A stretch of 64,000 nt of DNA from NCBI RefSeq assembly GCF_963082655.1, contig NC_081553.1, positions 209,505,435 through 209,569,434 of the forward strand. The letters are read 5' to 3'. Source of the stretch: Stomoxys calcitrans (Eukaryota > Arthropoda > Insecta > Diptera > Muscidae). Within the stretch, counting starts at the first letter, position 1; every line of letters begins with the position of its first letter. Below the pieces are notes generated by a model. It did no database searches, had not been told where the DNA came from, and saw only the letters and a program-made list of their open reading frames with translations. Below are positions 42,513 to 53,760 of this stretch, one piece after another. The position numbers and the translations under genes were made by a program.

Positions 42513-45500
42513 ATGAATCTGCTAAAGCCTGTGTTTCGAGGAAATTTTGCAGAACCTTTACGTTTTGGCCATTGTTTGGAGATTTGTGCCAAGGCACAAG
42601 AGGGTGGCATTAGGTAAGGAAAATTAAAAAAAAGTAAATAAAAAAGTTATTGAAAAGAAACCGATTCTCTACAAACGAACTCCTACCGTTTTTTATTGTG
42701 ATGATGCCAATCTGACAAAACAAACTTGTTTTTAACTTTCAAATTTTGTAGACTTCCCAAAAAAGGTGTTTGAAAAAAGTGTCATAGATTTGTGAAAAAA
42801 ATAATGAATTTCTACAAAACAACTTTTGAAACGTTTAAAAAACATAGGCAGCTTAACTTTAACATTTCAACTTCAATTCACTACATATAGAGTTTCGTTT
42901 TCAATTCGGGTTAATCGAATTCGGATCGTTATAATGGACCTGGTGGCGTATGATTTTTTTTATGATTTTTTATACTCTACACCACCACTGCGGTAAAGCG
43001 TATAATAACTGTGTGCATTTGTTTGCAAAGCTAAGAAGGAGAAGAGGTGTAGACCCATCGATCATCTTAGTATCACTTCCTGATTCGATTTAGCTATATC
43101 CGTCTATCTGTCCATGTACTCTTGTGATATGCAGTTCGCATTTGTTCTCCGATTGTGGGGAAATTTTGAACAAGTCTCTTCTTTGGTCCAAAGAGGAACG
43201 CTATTGATTATGGAAAAAATCGGATCAGATTTAGATATAGTTCCTGTATATATCTTTCATCCGATATTGCCTTTGAAGGCCTTAGTCACTTCAATTTTCG
43301 TCCGATCTTGACAAAATTGGCATGACTTGTTTAATTTGACGATATCTCAAAAATCGGCTAAGATTTAGATATAGCTTCCATATATATCTTCCGACCGATA
43401 TGGCTTTTTTTGGCTGTACTAGCCACAATTTTGGTCCGATCTTTACAATATTATACATGACATGTTTTATTTGAACTCCCAATACGTGCTCAAAATTTCT
43501 CAAAAATCGGTTCTGGTTTAAATATAGCTCCCATATATATCTGTCATCCGATAAAGATTTTGAAGGCCGTAGACGCTACAATTTTGGTCCGATCTTTACA
43601 AAATTTAACACACAATGTTTTATTTGACGTCCCAATACTTACTTACATTAAATGGCTATGACAGAATATTTGTTCCACTAACCGAACGTAGAATAGCGTT
43701 CCAAGCGCCTCGAACTTCTGCGCTCATTCTAAAATCTCTGACACCAAATTTCGAGGTGTCTACCACCACTTGATCTTTCCATCGGGCTTTTGGTCTTCCC
43801 GGTTTGCGTGTACCACCATGTTTGCCTTCAAAAGACTTCTTTGCTGGAGCGTCTTCATCCATTCTGACAACATGACCTAGCCAAAGCAGCCGTTTTATTT
43901 CGATGCGTGTAACTATGCTATCGTCGTCATACAGCTCGTTGTTCATACAACGCCTATATTCTCCATTATCGCAAACTGGTCCATATATTTTACAAAGAAT
44001 CCTTCTCTCAAATACTCCAAGAACTGCCTCATCTGCTTTCACAAGTACCCATACTTCACAACCACGTAACAGCACGGATAGTATCAGTGTCTTGTATAGT
44101 GTAATCTTTGTCTGTCCAGAGGTGGCCTTGTTTCTAAACTGCTTACTTAGTCCAAAGTAGCATGTGTTTGTCAGTATTATTCCTAGCTTAATCTCAAAAC
44201 TGGTGTCATTCGTTTCGGTTACGCCGGTGCCGAGGTGGATAAAATTGCTGACTATCTCAAAGTTGTGGTTACCAACTTTCTCCATTTTCTTATCTGCTCG
44301 GTTGTGCAAGGCTTTTTGGGAGTTGAAACCATTCATTTCGTCTTATCTCCATTTACTGCCTGACCCATTTTCACTGACTCTCTTTCGATTCTTTCAAAGG
44401 CTGCAGTTACTACTGCCGGTGACCGACCTATGATATCGATATCGTCGGCATAGGCGAGTAGCGTGTTTTCTCTTGTGATTAGTGTGCCATATCTATTCAC
44501 ATCTGCATCGCGTATAATCTTCTCCCGCAGGATATTAAAGAGATCACACGATAGTCTGTCTCCTTGTCTGTCCAGATTTGGATATACTGCCATTCAGACC
44601 GATCTCTCGATTTAAAGTTTTAGGCCTACAAAAGGCGCATTTGTTGTCCGATGTCTCCGAAATTTGGGACAGTGAGTTGTGTTAGGCCCGTTGACATCTT
44701 TCTGCAATTTGGCCCAGATCGGTCAAAAATTAGATATAGCTGCCATATAAACCGATCTCTCGATGTAAGGTTTTGGGCCCATAAAAGACATTTATTTTCC
44801 GATGTCGGCAAAATTTGAGACTGTGGGTTGTGTTAGGCCTCTCGAAAACTTTCTGCAATTTGGCCCAGATCGGTCCAGATTTGGATATACTGCCAAACAG
44901 ACCGATCTCTGAATTTAAAGTTTTGGGCCCACAAAAGGCGCATTTATTGTCCGATTTCATCGAAATTTGGGACAGTGAGTTGTGTTAGGCCCTTCAACAT
45001 CCCTCTTTAATTTGGCCCAGATCGCTTCAGATTTGGATATAGCTGCCACATAGACCCATCTTTCGATTTAAAGTCTTGACCCCATAAAAGGCGTATTTAT
45101 AATCCGATTTCGCTGAAATTTGACACAATGACTTATGTTAGGCTTTTTGACATCCGTGTCTTATATGGTTTAGATCGGTCTATATTTGGATATGGCTCCA
45201 AAAAAGACCAAATTAGGCATTTTTCACCGGATAATAACGAAAGGTGGTTTACATATATACCCGAGGTGTTGGGTGTCCAAAGTTCGGCCAGGCCAAACTT
45301 AACGCCTTTTAACTTATTTTTTAATAAAATTACTTTTCCCGATTCTTTCAGATTTTCCTTATCCCTAAGCACCGATGATACCTCAACAACTGAAAACTTT
45401 GAAATTGATCTGCTCATAGTCGTTAATTTACAACAAGATCAAATTACTTCCAAAAAATTCCTTAACAACGAATGGCTCGATACAGAATCTGCCAGCCTTG

Positions 45501-46270
45501 GAACGGCAGATCTTTTCAGGGAATTCAAGATCTACATAATCATGGCTGATGGCAAGTTTCACATCAGTATCAATGGTCAGCCAGTGACCTCCAGCAAATA
45601 TCATTTGCGTCTATCTCAGCTGAATTTCGTGGAAATCTCTGGCGATCTGGAATATGTAAGACAAATGGATCATCGTAAATATTTCCCCCATCCTTGGCCA
45701 CCCATCCAAATGCTGGAGGACAGACTGCACTTTAGTGGTGATGTGCCCATGGCTATTAAACCAGGTCATGTTATGGTTGTCTCAGCACAGCTTTTGGGAA
45801 ATGAATTGGGACGTTTTATAGTTCATTTACGTGATGTCTTCGATATGGATAGGCAAGAGCTGCATTTGAGTGTGCGTTTCGATACGAAAAGTGTAATAAG
45901 AACTGCAAAAAACATTCCACATGAAGAGCATTATGAGTAAGTGAAACATGTATGGCAAAGCCCTGGACTTGATAGCTAATTGGCTTTTTCTTATTTCAGC
46001 TTTGATATCGAAGATACCGATGGCGCATTCCCTTTCCAAGATTTTTACCAACCTTTCAAATTGGCCTTTGCCTTTTTGGCCAATGAAGTAAAAATTGCCA
46101 AGGATGGCATATTCCTGTACTCTTTCTCATTCAGAACACCCAATGTATTGCCCGTTGTGGGAGGCTTAAAAATATTCGGTATTAATGATGTCGTGGTTAA
46201 AGTCAATGAGCTGAAACATTTTAAAATGAATCACCTGTGTGAGCACTTTGAATACTCCTCTTTGTTATAG
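42513..46270 (+). CDS. Tandem-repeat galectin 4 (Gal-4), three exons, long first intron, 318 residues
   Basis: Exons are 42513-42613, 45352-45936 and 46000-46270 (957 nt with TAG). Donors are GTAAGG and GTAAGT, acceptors TTTCAG and TTTCAG, and both introns are phase 2. Exon 1 encodes MNLLKPVFRGNFAEPLRFGH, matching the first exons of the paralogues, and joins to RFSLSLSTDD. CRD1 has IDLLIVVNL in place of LHFNPRF and keeps NEW. The linker is QMDHRKYFPHPWPPIQ. CRD2 has GHVMVVSAQLLG, LHLSVRFD, VIRT, FDIEDTDG and FPFQDF. The motif His and Arg are kept in CRD2, the Trp is Phe, and the second Arg is Thr. Intron 1 is 2738 bp, against 60-213 bp in the other genes, and is filled by a family C repeat, an RTE-like relic and a family B repeat. 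Splicing across it is inferred from phase and homology. Confidence 0.85.
42965..43650 (+). repeat. Satellite-bearing repeat, family C
   Basis: Head TTTTATACTCTACACCACCA, then about four units near 135 bp with ATATAGCTTCCATATATATC, ACAATTTTGGTCCGATCTTT and CAAAAATCGG. The right end is cut by the RTE-like relic. It lies in Gal-4 intron 1. Confidence 0.7.
43656..44593 (-). pseudogene. RTE-like non-LTR retrotransposon relic (RT C-terminal half)
   Basis: On the reverse strand, one frame (44593-44333) carries the RT catalytic LLAYADDIDIIGRS and ERESVKMGQAVN. The overlapping frame (44336-43656) continues with FIHLGTGVTETN, KTLILSVLLRGCEVWVL, FERRILCKIYGPV, RLLWLGHVVRMDEDAPAKKS and RKPGRPKARWKDQV. 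This set of motifs is typical of RTE/BovB-type RTs in arthropods. One frameshift at about 44335 separates the frames, and the N-terminal half is missing. It lies in Gal-4 intron 1. Confidence 0.8.
44571..45318 (+). repeat. Satellite-bearing repeat, family B, right part
   Basis: About four units with GATATAGCTGCCATATAAAC and TGAGTTGTGTTAGGCCC. The tail is GGTGTTGGGTGTCCAAAGTT then AACTTAACGCC, ending about 30 bp before the Gal-4 exon 2 acceptor. The left part is missing because of the RTE-like insertion. Confidence 0.75.
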
Positions 46271-46338
46271 CACTGCACCAAAATAGAACGTAGTTTGTAA
46301 ATATTGAAAGTGATTGTGGATTTTAATTTATTAAGGCA

Positions 46339-46474
46339 ACCCATGAAGCCGAGTTCGGGGTGCCGCAGAGCGACACCATTTAGTAGAGAAGTTATACTTG
46401 GGTGAAAAACCCTCATATTAGTAAGAGAATAACCACCGCTGGAAATGCTTTCCTCTGCGCCACGGTGGCCTCTC
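46339..46474 (-). mobile_element. tRNA-derived SINE, head part, degenerate
   Basis: The reverse strand gives the GAGGCCACCGTGGCGCAGAG head, GGTGGTTATTCTCTTAC and GTGTCGCTCTGCGGCACCCC. The B box is deleted. It lies 70 bp downstream of the Gal-4 stop. Confidence 0.7.
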
Positions 46475-46497
46475 AAAGTAGTAGAATCGGAAATAAT

Positions 46498-46672
46498 GCA
46501 AATGCAAATTTTGCCCATGAACATTCCACTAAGGAACAGTGCAGTCTGGTTCAAGTTTAAGCTCAATGAGAAGGCGCCTTCTTTTTATAGCCGAGTCCGA
46601 ACGGCGTGCCACAGTTCGACACCTCTTTGGAGAGAAGTTTTACATGGCATAGTACCTCACAAATGTTGTTTC
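46498..46672 (-). mobile_element. tRNA-derived SINE, 3' part
   Basis: Complement of the SINE body and 3' end (AAATTTTGCCCATGAACATT, CCGAGTCCGAACGGCGTGCC). The tRNA-like head is absent. A second, adjacent copy in the same orientation as 46339-46474. Confidence 0.75.
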
Positions 46673-47479
46673 CGAGGGGAAAAGTAGAAGAATCGGAAAT
46701 AAAAGAATGCTAAAGTAAAAGATTTGAAAGGATTGCATCAGAGACGATTACTTTCGAAAGGAAAACGTACAAAAGGAGAAGTTCCCAGAGGAAAGAGACT
46801 AGGAAATAAAATTCGAGCGGATAGGATCCGAGAGGGAAGAAATTAAAAAGGGCCGGAACGAACCAGATGGATTATTTTGGATGGAAGGGTTGAAACCGAG
46901 AGGATAGGATCCGAGAGAGTCCAAGAGAATATGATTCGGAGAGATGGGATCTTAAAGGAGAAAATCCTTGAGAATAGATCAAGAAGGATAGGATTAGCAA
47001 ATAAAAATTGATTGGATACTCAAGGGCAGGATAGAAGGGAATAGTATCCAAAGAAATCTTAAATTCTGGGAGGATAGATAAGATCCAGAGGATTAGTTGG
47101 ATTGAAAAGGAATCCGGAAGTATCAGTTTCGAATGATAAAATCTGAATTGATAAAATCCGAAGGAATCCAATTCTAAAGGATATGATCCAAAAGCATAGG
47201 ATCTGAAAGTGTAGGATCCAAAGTATAGGACCCGAAAGTATACCAACCTAGAGGATGTAATCCCAGGGAATATGATCCGAGAAGATGGGATACGAGAGAA
47301 GAAGATCCAATCGGATAGAATTCAAAAAGGAAGGGCTTTGGAGAGATAGAATTCAGGACGATAAGTTTGGATTGGGACGGGATCCAGAATAATAAGATGC
47401 AGCAGGATTGGAGAACTGGATTCGATTGGCGATGATCCCAAAGGATATAATCCTTAAAGTTTGGATCCAAAAGGATGGA

Positions 47480-48120
47480 ATCCTAAAGGATAGGATCCGA
47501 AAGGATAGGATCCGAAAGGATAGGATCCGAAAGGATAGGATCCGAAAGGATAGGATCCGAAAGGATAGGATCCGAAAGGATAGGATCCGAAAGGATAGGA
47601 TCCGAAAGGATAGGATCCGAAAGGATAGGATCCGAAAGGATAGGATCCGAAAAGATAGGATCCGAAAGGATAGGATCCGAAAGGATAGGATTCGAAAGGA
47701 TAGGATCCGAAAGGATAGGATCCGAAAGGATAGTATCCGAAAGGATAGGATCCGAAAGGATAGGATCCGAAAGGATAGGATCCGAAAGGATAGGATCCGA
47801 AAGGATAGGATCCGAAAGGATAGGATCCGAAAGGATAGGATCCGAAAGGATAGGATCCGAAAGGATAGGATCCGAAAGGATAGGATCCGAAAGGATAGGA
47901 TCCGAAAGGATAGGATCCGAAAGGATAGGATCCGAAAGGATAGGATCCGAAAGGATAGGATCCGAAAGGATAGGATACGAAAGGATAGGATCCGAAAGGA
48001 TAGGATCCGAAAGGATAGGATCCGAAAGGATAGGATCCGAAAGGATAGGATCCGAAAGGATAGGATCCGAAAGGATAGGATCCGAAAGCATAGGAACCGA
48101 AAGGACAGGATCCGATAGGA
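47480..48120. repeat. 15-bp minisatellite core (GGATAGGATCCGAAA)
   Basis: Roughly 43 head-to-tail 15-bp copies with only about ten substitutions. Each unit holds a GGATCC palindrome. Because 15 is a multiple of 3, long five-residue-period frames exist on both strands. Confidence 0.95.
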
Positions 48121-48239
48121 TGATGGAAACGATGGAATCCTTAAGAACAATATCCAAACGGAAAGATTGTGAAAGGATAGGTTTCGAAAGGAAGAAGGGA
48201 AGAGTATCGAAGGTAATATGATTGAGCAGATGGAATCCG

Positions 48240-49800
48240 ACAGGAGAAGGTTTGAAAGAACAGAATTCCGTGAGGAAGGGGTTTGGAAGGATCCAGGAGA
48301 ATTGGTTGAATTGGAATGGGATCCGTGAAGATAGGGTCCAGGAGGATTGATAAACATTCACAAGAGAATGGTTCGGAGATAGAGTTCAATGGTAAGAAAA
48401 ATGTCCCGAGAGGAAAGGATCAGAAAAGATAGAATCCGACTGGATATGCAACGCCAGGGTAGGATTTAAAAGAACTGAATTCTACGATGAAGAAGTCCGA
48501 AAGGATAGGATCCAGGAGAATGGATTGAATAGGAATGGGATCCGTGAAGATAGAGTCCAGGAGGATTGACAAACATTCGGGGATAGAGTTCAATGCTAAG
48601 AAAAATGTCTCGAGAGGAAATGATGAGGATATGAACCGCAAGGGTAGGATTTAAAAGAACAGAATTCCACGAAGAGGGGGTCTGGAAGGATCCAGGGAAA
48701 TGGTTTAATTTGAATAGCATCCATAAAGATAGGGTCCAAGAGGTTCAGTAAACATTCACAATGGTAAGAAAAATGTCTCGAGAGGAAAGGATCAGAAAAG
48801 AATGGAATCGGACTGGATATGAATCGTCAGGGTAGGATTTAAAAGAACAGAATTCCACGATGAAGGGGTATGGACGGATACGATCCAGTAGAATGGGTTG
48901 GATGGGAATGGGATCAATAAAGATAGGAGCCAGAAGGATTGGAAAATATTCATAAGAGAATGATTCGGAGATAGAGTTCAAAATGTTTCGAGAGGAAAGG
49001 ATCAGAAAGGATTGAATCCGACTGGATATGAATCGCCAGGGTAGGATTTAAAAGAACAGAATTCCACCATGAAGTGGTATGAAAGGATAGGTTCAGTAGA
49101 ATGGGTTGGATGGGAATGGGATCAGTGAAGATAGGGTCCAGGAGGACTAGTAAACATTCCCAAGAGAATGGTTCGGGCATAGAGTTCAATGGTAAGAAAA
49201 ATGTCTCGAGAGGAAAGGATCGGGATATGAACCGCCAGGGAAGGATTCTTACAGAAGGTGTCTGTAAGGATCCAGGAGATTGGGTTGAATTGGAATAGGA
49301 TCCGTAAAGATATGGTCCAAGAGGATCAATAAACATTCACAATGGTAAGAAAAATGTATCGAGAGCAAAGGATCACAAAAGAATGGAATCCGAATGGATA
49401 TGAATCGCCAGGCTAGGATTTAAAAGAACAGAATTCCACGTAAAGGGGTATGGACGGACACGATCCAATAGAATGGGTTAGATGGGAATGGAATCAATAA
49501 AGATAGGAGCCAGGAGGATTGGAAAATATTCATAAGAGAATGGTTCCGAGATGGAATTCAATGGTAAGAAAAATGTGTCGAGAGGAAAGGATCAGAAAGC
49601 ATAGAATCCAACTAGATATGAACCGCCAGGGTAGGATTAAAAAGAAAAGAATTCCAAGATGAAGGGGAATGGAAGAATAAGAACCAGTAGAATGGGTGGG
49701 ATGGGAATGGGATCAGTGTAGATAAGATCCAGGAGGATTGGAAAAATCATAAGAGAATGGTTCAGAGATAGAATTCAATGGTAAGTAAAATGCTTTGAGA
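48240..49800. repeat. Higher-order repeats of about 150-225 bp
   Basis: The segment GGTAAGAAAAATGTCTCGAG or a close variant recurs near 48389, 48593, 48762, 48985, 49190, 49342, 49566 and 49780. Between recurrences lie shared blocks with ACGCCAGGGTAGGATTT, GAACAGAATTCCACGATGAA and AACATTCACAAGAGAATGG. These are complex units derived from the short GGATCC repeat. Confidence 0.8.
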
Positions 49801-50088
49801 GGAAAGGCTCTGAAAGGATAGAATCCGACTGAATATAAAACGCCAGGATAGAATTCGAAAACAGTATCCGAGAACAAAAGATCTGAGGGAACGGAATTCG
49901 CGAGGGAAGCATCCGAAATGATGGGATCGAGAGGAAAAAATCCGACAGGATATTATTCGAAAGACTTGAATCCTGGAGGACAGGCTTCAGATGAGATAGT
50001 TTCGAAGGGTATAGGATCTGGGGGATTGTACCTAATGAGGTGGATTCTCAGAAGATTAGATACCAGAGCCATTTGCTCCAAAATGATT

Positions 50089-50132
50089 AAAGCCGGGAGG
50101 ACAATGCTACCTGACATTGTCCTCCCGGCTTT
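50089..50132. repeat. Perfect 18-bp inverted repeat, 8-nt loop
   Basis: AAAGCCGGGAGGACAATG, loop CTACCTGA, CATTGTCCTCCCGGCTTT. Arms are exactly complementary and GC-rich, unlike the surrounding decayed array. No purpose is evident from sequence. Confidence 0.9.
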
Positions 50133-51369
50133 TTAGGACTCTAAAGAATAAGATTCTATAGGAAAATATCCTAGAAAAAATAATCTAAAAGGCGAAAGTT
50201 CGAGAAGGTAGGATCCAGAAGAATGGGACCCAAAATGATTGGATCCGAAGAGATAGGATCTAAATGATACCATCCCATTGGAAACGATCCGAGAGGAAAT
50301 CATCTAAGAACAAAATTCGAAAGGGTAGGTTCCAGAAGAATGGGACCCGAAAGTATGGGATCCAGAAGGGTGGGATCCAAAATGATGGGTTGGATGGGAG
50401 TGGAATCATTGAAGATAGGATTCAAATGTGGAAAACATTCATAAGAGTATGGTTCGAAGATAGAACTCAATGGTAAGAAAAATGTCTCGAGAGAAAAGGC
50501 TCTGAAATGATAGAATCTGATTGGATATAAAACGCCAGGATAGGATTCGAGAGAGTAGTGTCCAAAAGCATAAGATCCGAGTGACAAAATTTGCTAGGTT
50601 TACATCCAAAAGTATGGACTTCGGAGGAAAAAATCCAAGACGATAGGATTCGTAAGAGAAGGATACTGAAGGATAGGTTTCAGATAAGATAGTTTCGAAG
50701 GTTATTGGATCCGAGGGAATTGGATTCAATGGGGTGGATTCTCAAAGGATTGGATAACAGGGGGTTTGAATCCAACATGTTTGGAGCCTGGAGAAAAAGG
50801 TTCGGTAGGGTAGCATTCTAAAGAATAAGATCTTATAGGAAATGATACGAGAGAAAATAATCCAAAAGGACAATGTTCAAGAAGGTAGGATACAGTAGGA
50901 TGGGACCCACGATAATTGATGATCTGGGAGGTGAGGATATAAAAGATACGAACAAAATTCGAGAGAGTAGGTTACAGAAGGTTTTGCGAAAGGTTTTGTT
51001 CCGAAAGAATTGGATCCGAGAGGTTTTGATCCAAGAGGTTTGGATCGGACAGGATTGGAGCCGAGAGAATTGGATCCGCGAGGATTGCATCCAAAAGAAT
51101 AGGTTCCGAGAGGATTTGATTCATGAGAAAAGAACACCAGAAGTGTGGTGTTCGAAAAGATAGGTGGCCTAGGTTCCAGAAAGACGAGATCCAAAAGGAT
51201 GGGATACAAAAAGATTGAATCCGAAAGCTTTTTGATCAAAGGTTTGGATCCGACAGAATTGGATCCGAAAGGATTGGATTCGAAAGGATAGGATCCGACA
51301 GGATTGAGTCTGACAAGATTGGATCCGACAGGATTGGAAGAGGATGGGTTAGATTGAGATGGCACCCCG

Positions 51370-51640
51370 ACGGAGTTGAAACTTTTCACAGATTCTTTTT
51401 TTGTCCACAAGCAGGTTAAGTTCGAAGATGGGCTATATCCGACTATATTTTGTTATAGCCCTCATATAGACCGGTCCGCCGATTTAGGGTCTTAGGCCAA
51501 TAAAAGCCACATTTATTGTCCGATTTTGCTGAAATTTGGGACAGTGAATTGTGTTAGACCTTTCGACATCCTTCTTCAATTTGGCCCAGATCGATCCAGA
51601 TTTGGATATAGCTGCCATATAGACCGATCTTTCGATTTCT
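51370..51640 (+). repeat. Satellite-bearing repeat, family B fragment
   Basis: About one and a half units with CCGATTTAGGGTCTTAGGCC, GATATAGCTGCCATATAGAC and CGATCTTTCGATTT. It ends abruptly at the start of the non-LTR relic. Confidence 0.7.
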
Positions 51641-53165
51641 TTAAACCATGGAACGTATTGCGGACACCATGATAAAGAGTATGACATCCAGCGAACTGCT
51701 CAAATACAAAGAGCATGCCTATGTCAAGAGAAGGTCGTTGGAGACTGTCCTGCACGAGTTTGTGCATAAAAAAAAGAATAATCCTTCGATGCCAAAACGT
51801 ACACCCTGGCGATATGCATTGATATCGAGGGGGCTTTTAACAATGTGCGGACCGACACACCGATCCAATCCTTAGACCAGTACCGGGTGAACCCGGTCCT
51901 TAGAGACTGGATAAACCATATGCTAAGGAACAGGTGGATAAATTGTGTGTCCCATGGCACAAATATAAGGAAGAAAGTGGCACAAGGCACGCCACACTGG
52001 GCATTTTATCTCTACTCCTATGGGTGACCACCATAAATGACCTATTACGGAACCTGACTGAGGAGGGATTTGAATCCGTCTACGCAGACGATGTTATAAT
52101 ACTTCTAATGGGTAAGGATCCGAACGAGCTGTGCAGAAGGGCCGAAGGGGTCTTGCATATGGTATATGACTGGGATAGACCCAGAAGTCTCAATGTTAAC
52201 CCAGAGTATACTGAAATATGCCAGTTCACGAGGAAGACGAAGGTGGGCCAATTTAACGCACATCGTTTCCTCAATAAGACGATTTCGATATCTGACAAGG
52301 TCAAATATTTAGGTGTGTTCTTGGACAGGAATCTGAATTGGAAGTGTCACATTCAGGAGCGTACGGAGAAGGCTCACAGATGTTGGACACTATGTAGTAG
52401 GCTCGAAATGGGGCCTGAATCCGAGGATAGTCAACTGGCTCTACAGAGCGTGTTTAGACCAAAATCTACATACGCCTCAGTAGTTTGGTGGAATGCTATG
52501 GAGAAAAGTGCGATATAAGGACCATACAACAGGTTCAGAGAACATGTTGTCTTGGCGGAGTGATGAGGACCACGCCCACTAGGGCACTAGAGACTATTCT
52601 AGATATCCGACCCATTGACATACAGATTAAGTGTGAGGCAGCCACTGCTGCTATGAGACTTAAGGCAATGGGAGAATGAATTGAGGATGGGAGCAGTTTA
52701 TACCATGGCGGTATAATCGAGGCGACGATAGGAAACCTTGAAGGAAGGGAAGAGATTTCCGATCGGATACTTGAAATGAACCTTGAAGTCGAGTGCAAGG
52801 CACTGCTGCCATCGGCACAGTCTTGGATTGACGGAACCCTAGTATTGTCATCTGGAAGATCATGTTACACGCATGGATCAAAGCTAGAGGACGGAGTGGG
52901 CGTGGGGGTTTACATTGAGAACCCAGGGACTGGGACAGGGAATGTGTGAAGTGGTGTGGTGCTAACGCGAGGACGTCGATTGTGAACATCTTTACCAACA
53001 CTAAAATTGCCATAAGGGCAATAACAACCAGGGCGGTAAGGTCACGAACCGTCTTGCAGTGTAAGAAGGAGATTAACGCCTTCTCTGAGGATGGGAAAAT
53101 CCGCATCGTTTGGGTGCCGGGTCATAAAGGAGTAAGGGGAATGAAAGGACAGAAGATTTGGCGGT
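51641..53165 (+). pseudogene. Non-LTR retrotransposon relic (RT plus part of RNase H)
   Basis: Begins within RT fingers, MERIADTMIKSMTSSELLKY (51648-51707), closely matching 33550-33610. A shifted frame from 51934 carries the catalytic FESVYADDVIILLMGK (52069-52116), LNVNPEYTEICQF, ISDKVKYLGVFLDRNLNWK and ASVVWWNAM (52474-52500), then PTRALETILDIRPIDIQIK. RNase H is decayed (the TDGSKLEDGVG region has His in place of the catalytic Asp, near 52873). It contains the YADD box that 33315-35690 has lost. Frameshifts mark it as inactive. Confidence 0.8.
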
Positions 53166-53498
53166 GTTTTTTTTGGTGTTTTTGTTCAATTTTGAAAAAT
53201 ATTTTACTTTCCCTATAGTTTCGATAGTGTGATAGACATTTTGCCAGCTCTATAGCAAACCCGATCACCAACAGCCATATGGTGGTATTTTTACCGCATA
53301 TGTCAACTTGAAGAATAAGATCAATTATTGTACCGGTTAGTTACCACGAACATTAGTTTTTCTACGAAAAACCACCCCTTGTAGTAGTACACAGGGACCT
53401 CTTATCAAAAGCTAGAACCTCAAGTATGATCGACGCTAGACCACAGTGTGCGGGATGTCGATATCGACTCACTAACCGTCCCCTTTATTATGTGAGGT
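53166..53498. other. Unassigned sequence
   Basis: No recognised feature between the non-LTR relic and the repeat that follows. Confidence 0.4.
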
Positions 53499-53622
53499 GG
53501 ATGGACGGACATGGCTATAACGTTTGTATGCATATACCCTATGGAGATTTAAAACAACATTTGGAGGTGTTCCGAATGGTAAGACAAACTATATCCCCAT
53601 CCTATGCGGGATAGTATAAAAA
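53499..53622 (-). repeat. Head of a satellite-bearing repeat, reverse orientation
   Basis: The reverse strand reads TTTTTATACTATCCCGCATA then GGATGGGGATA and later AGCCATGTCCGTCCATCC, which are the head and leader of the family A/B repeats. No units follow. Confidence 0.55.
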
Positions 53623-53760
53623 CGTTTGTTGAAACTCTACAGGGCAGCTTTTGATTTCTCAGACAAAAGTTCTCCACTTAACAAAGGCGCGAATTTCCAC
53701 ACAGAATAATTATCCATACTGCCTTACATTTACCCACAATTTTTGGTAAATATTTAATTT

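Larger units (their letters stand above)
46730..51350. repeat. Large GGATCC/ATAGGATCCGA-derived satellite region
   Basis: About 4.6 kb built from variations on GGATAGGATCCGAAA. Both edges are highly diverged, the core 47480-48120 is almost perfect, and 48240-49800 is arranged in larger units. Open frames of 60-334 codons on both strands are repeat artefacts (Arg-Lys-Asp-Arg-Ile or Leu-Ser-Asp-Pro-Ile periods of five residues). Confidence 0.9.

Noticed and set aside
45133..45417. 94-codon reverse frame overlapping Gal-4 exon 2
   Set aside because: Antisense shadow of the galectin exon and the family B tail; no independent support.
47353..48361. Open frames up to 334 codons on both strands (Ile-Leu-Ser-Phe-Arg or Arg-Lys-Asp-Arg-Ile periods)
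   Set aside because: Translation of a 15-bp minisatellite; low complexity and strand-symmetric, so not a gene.
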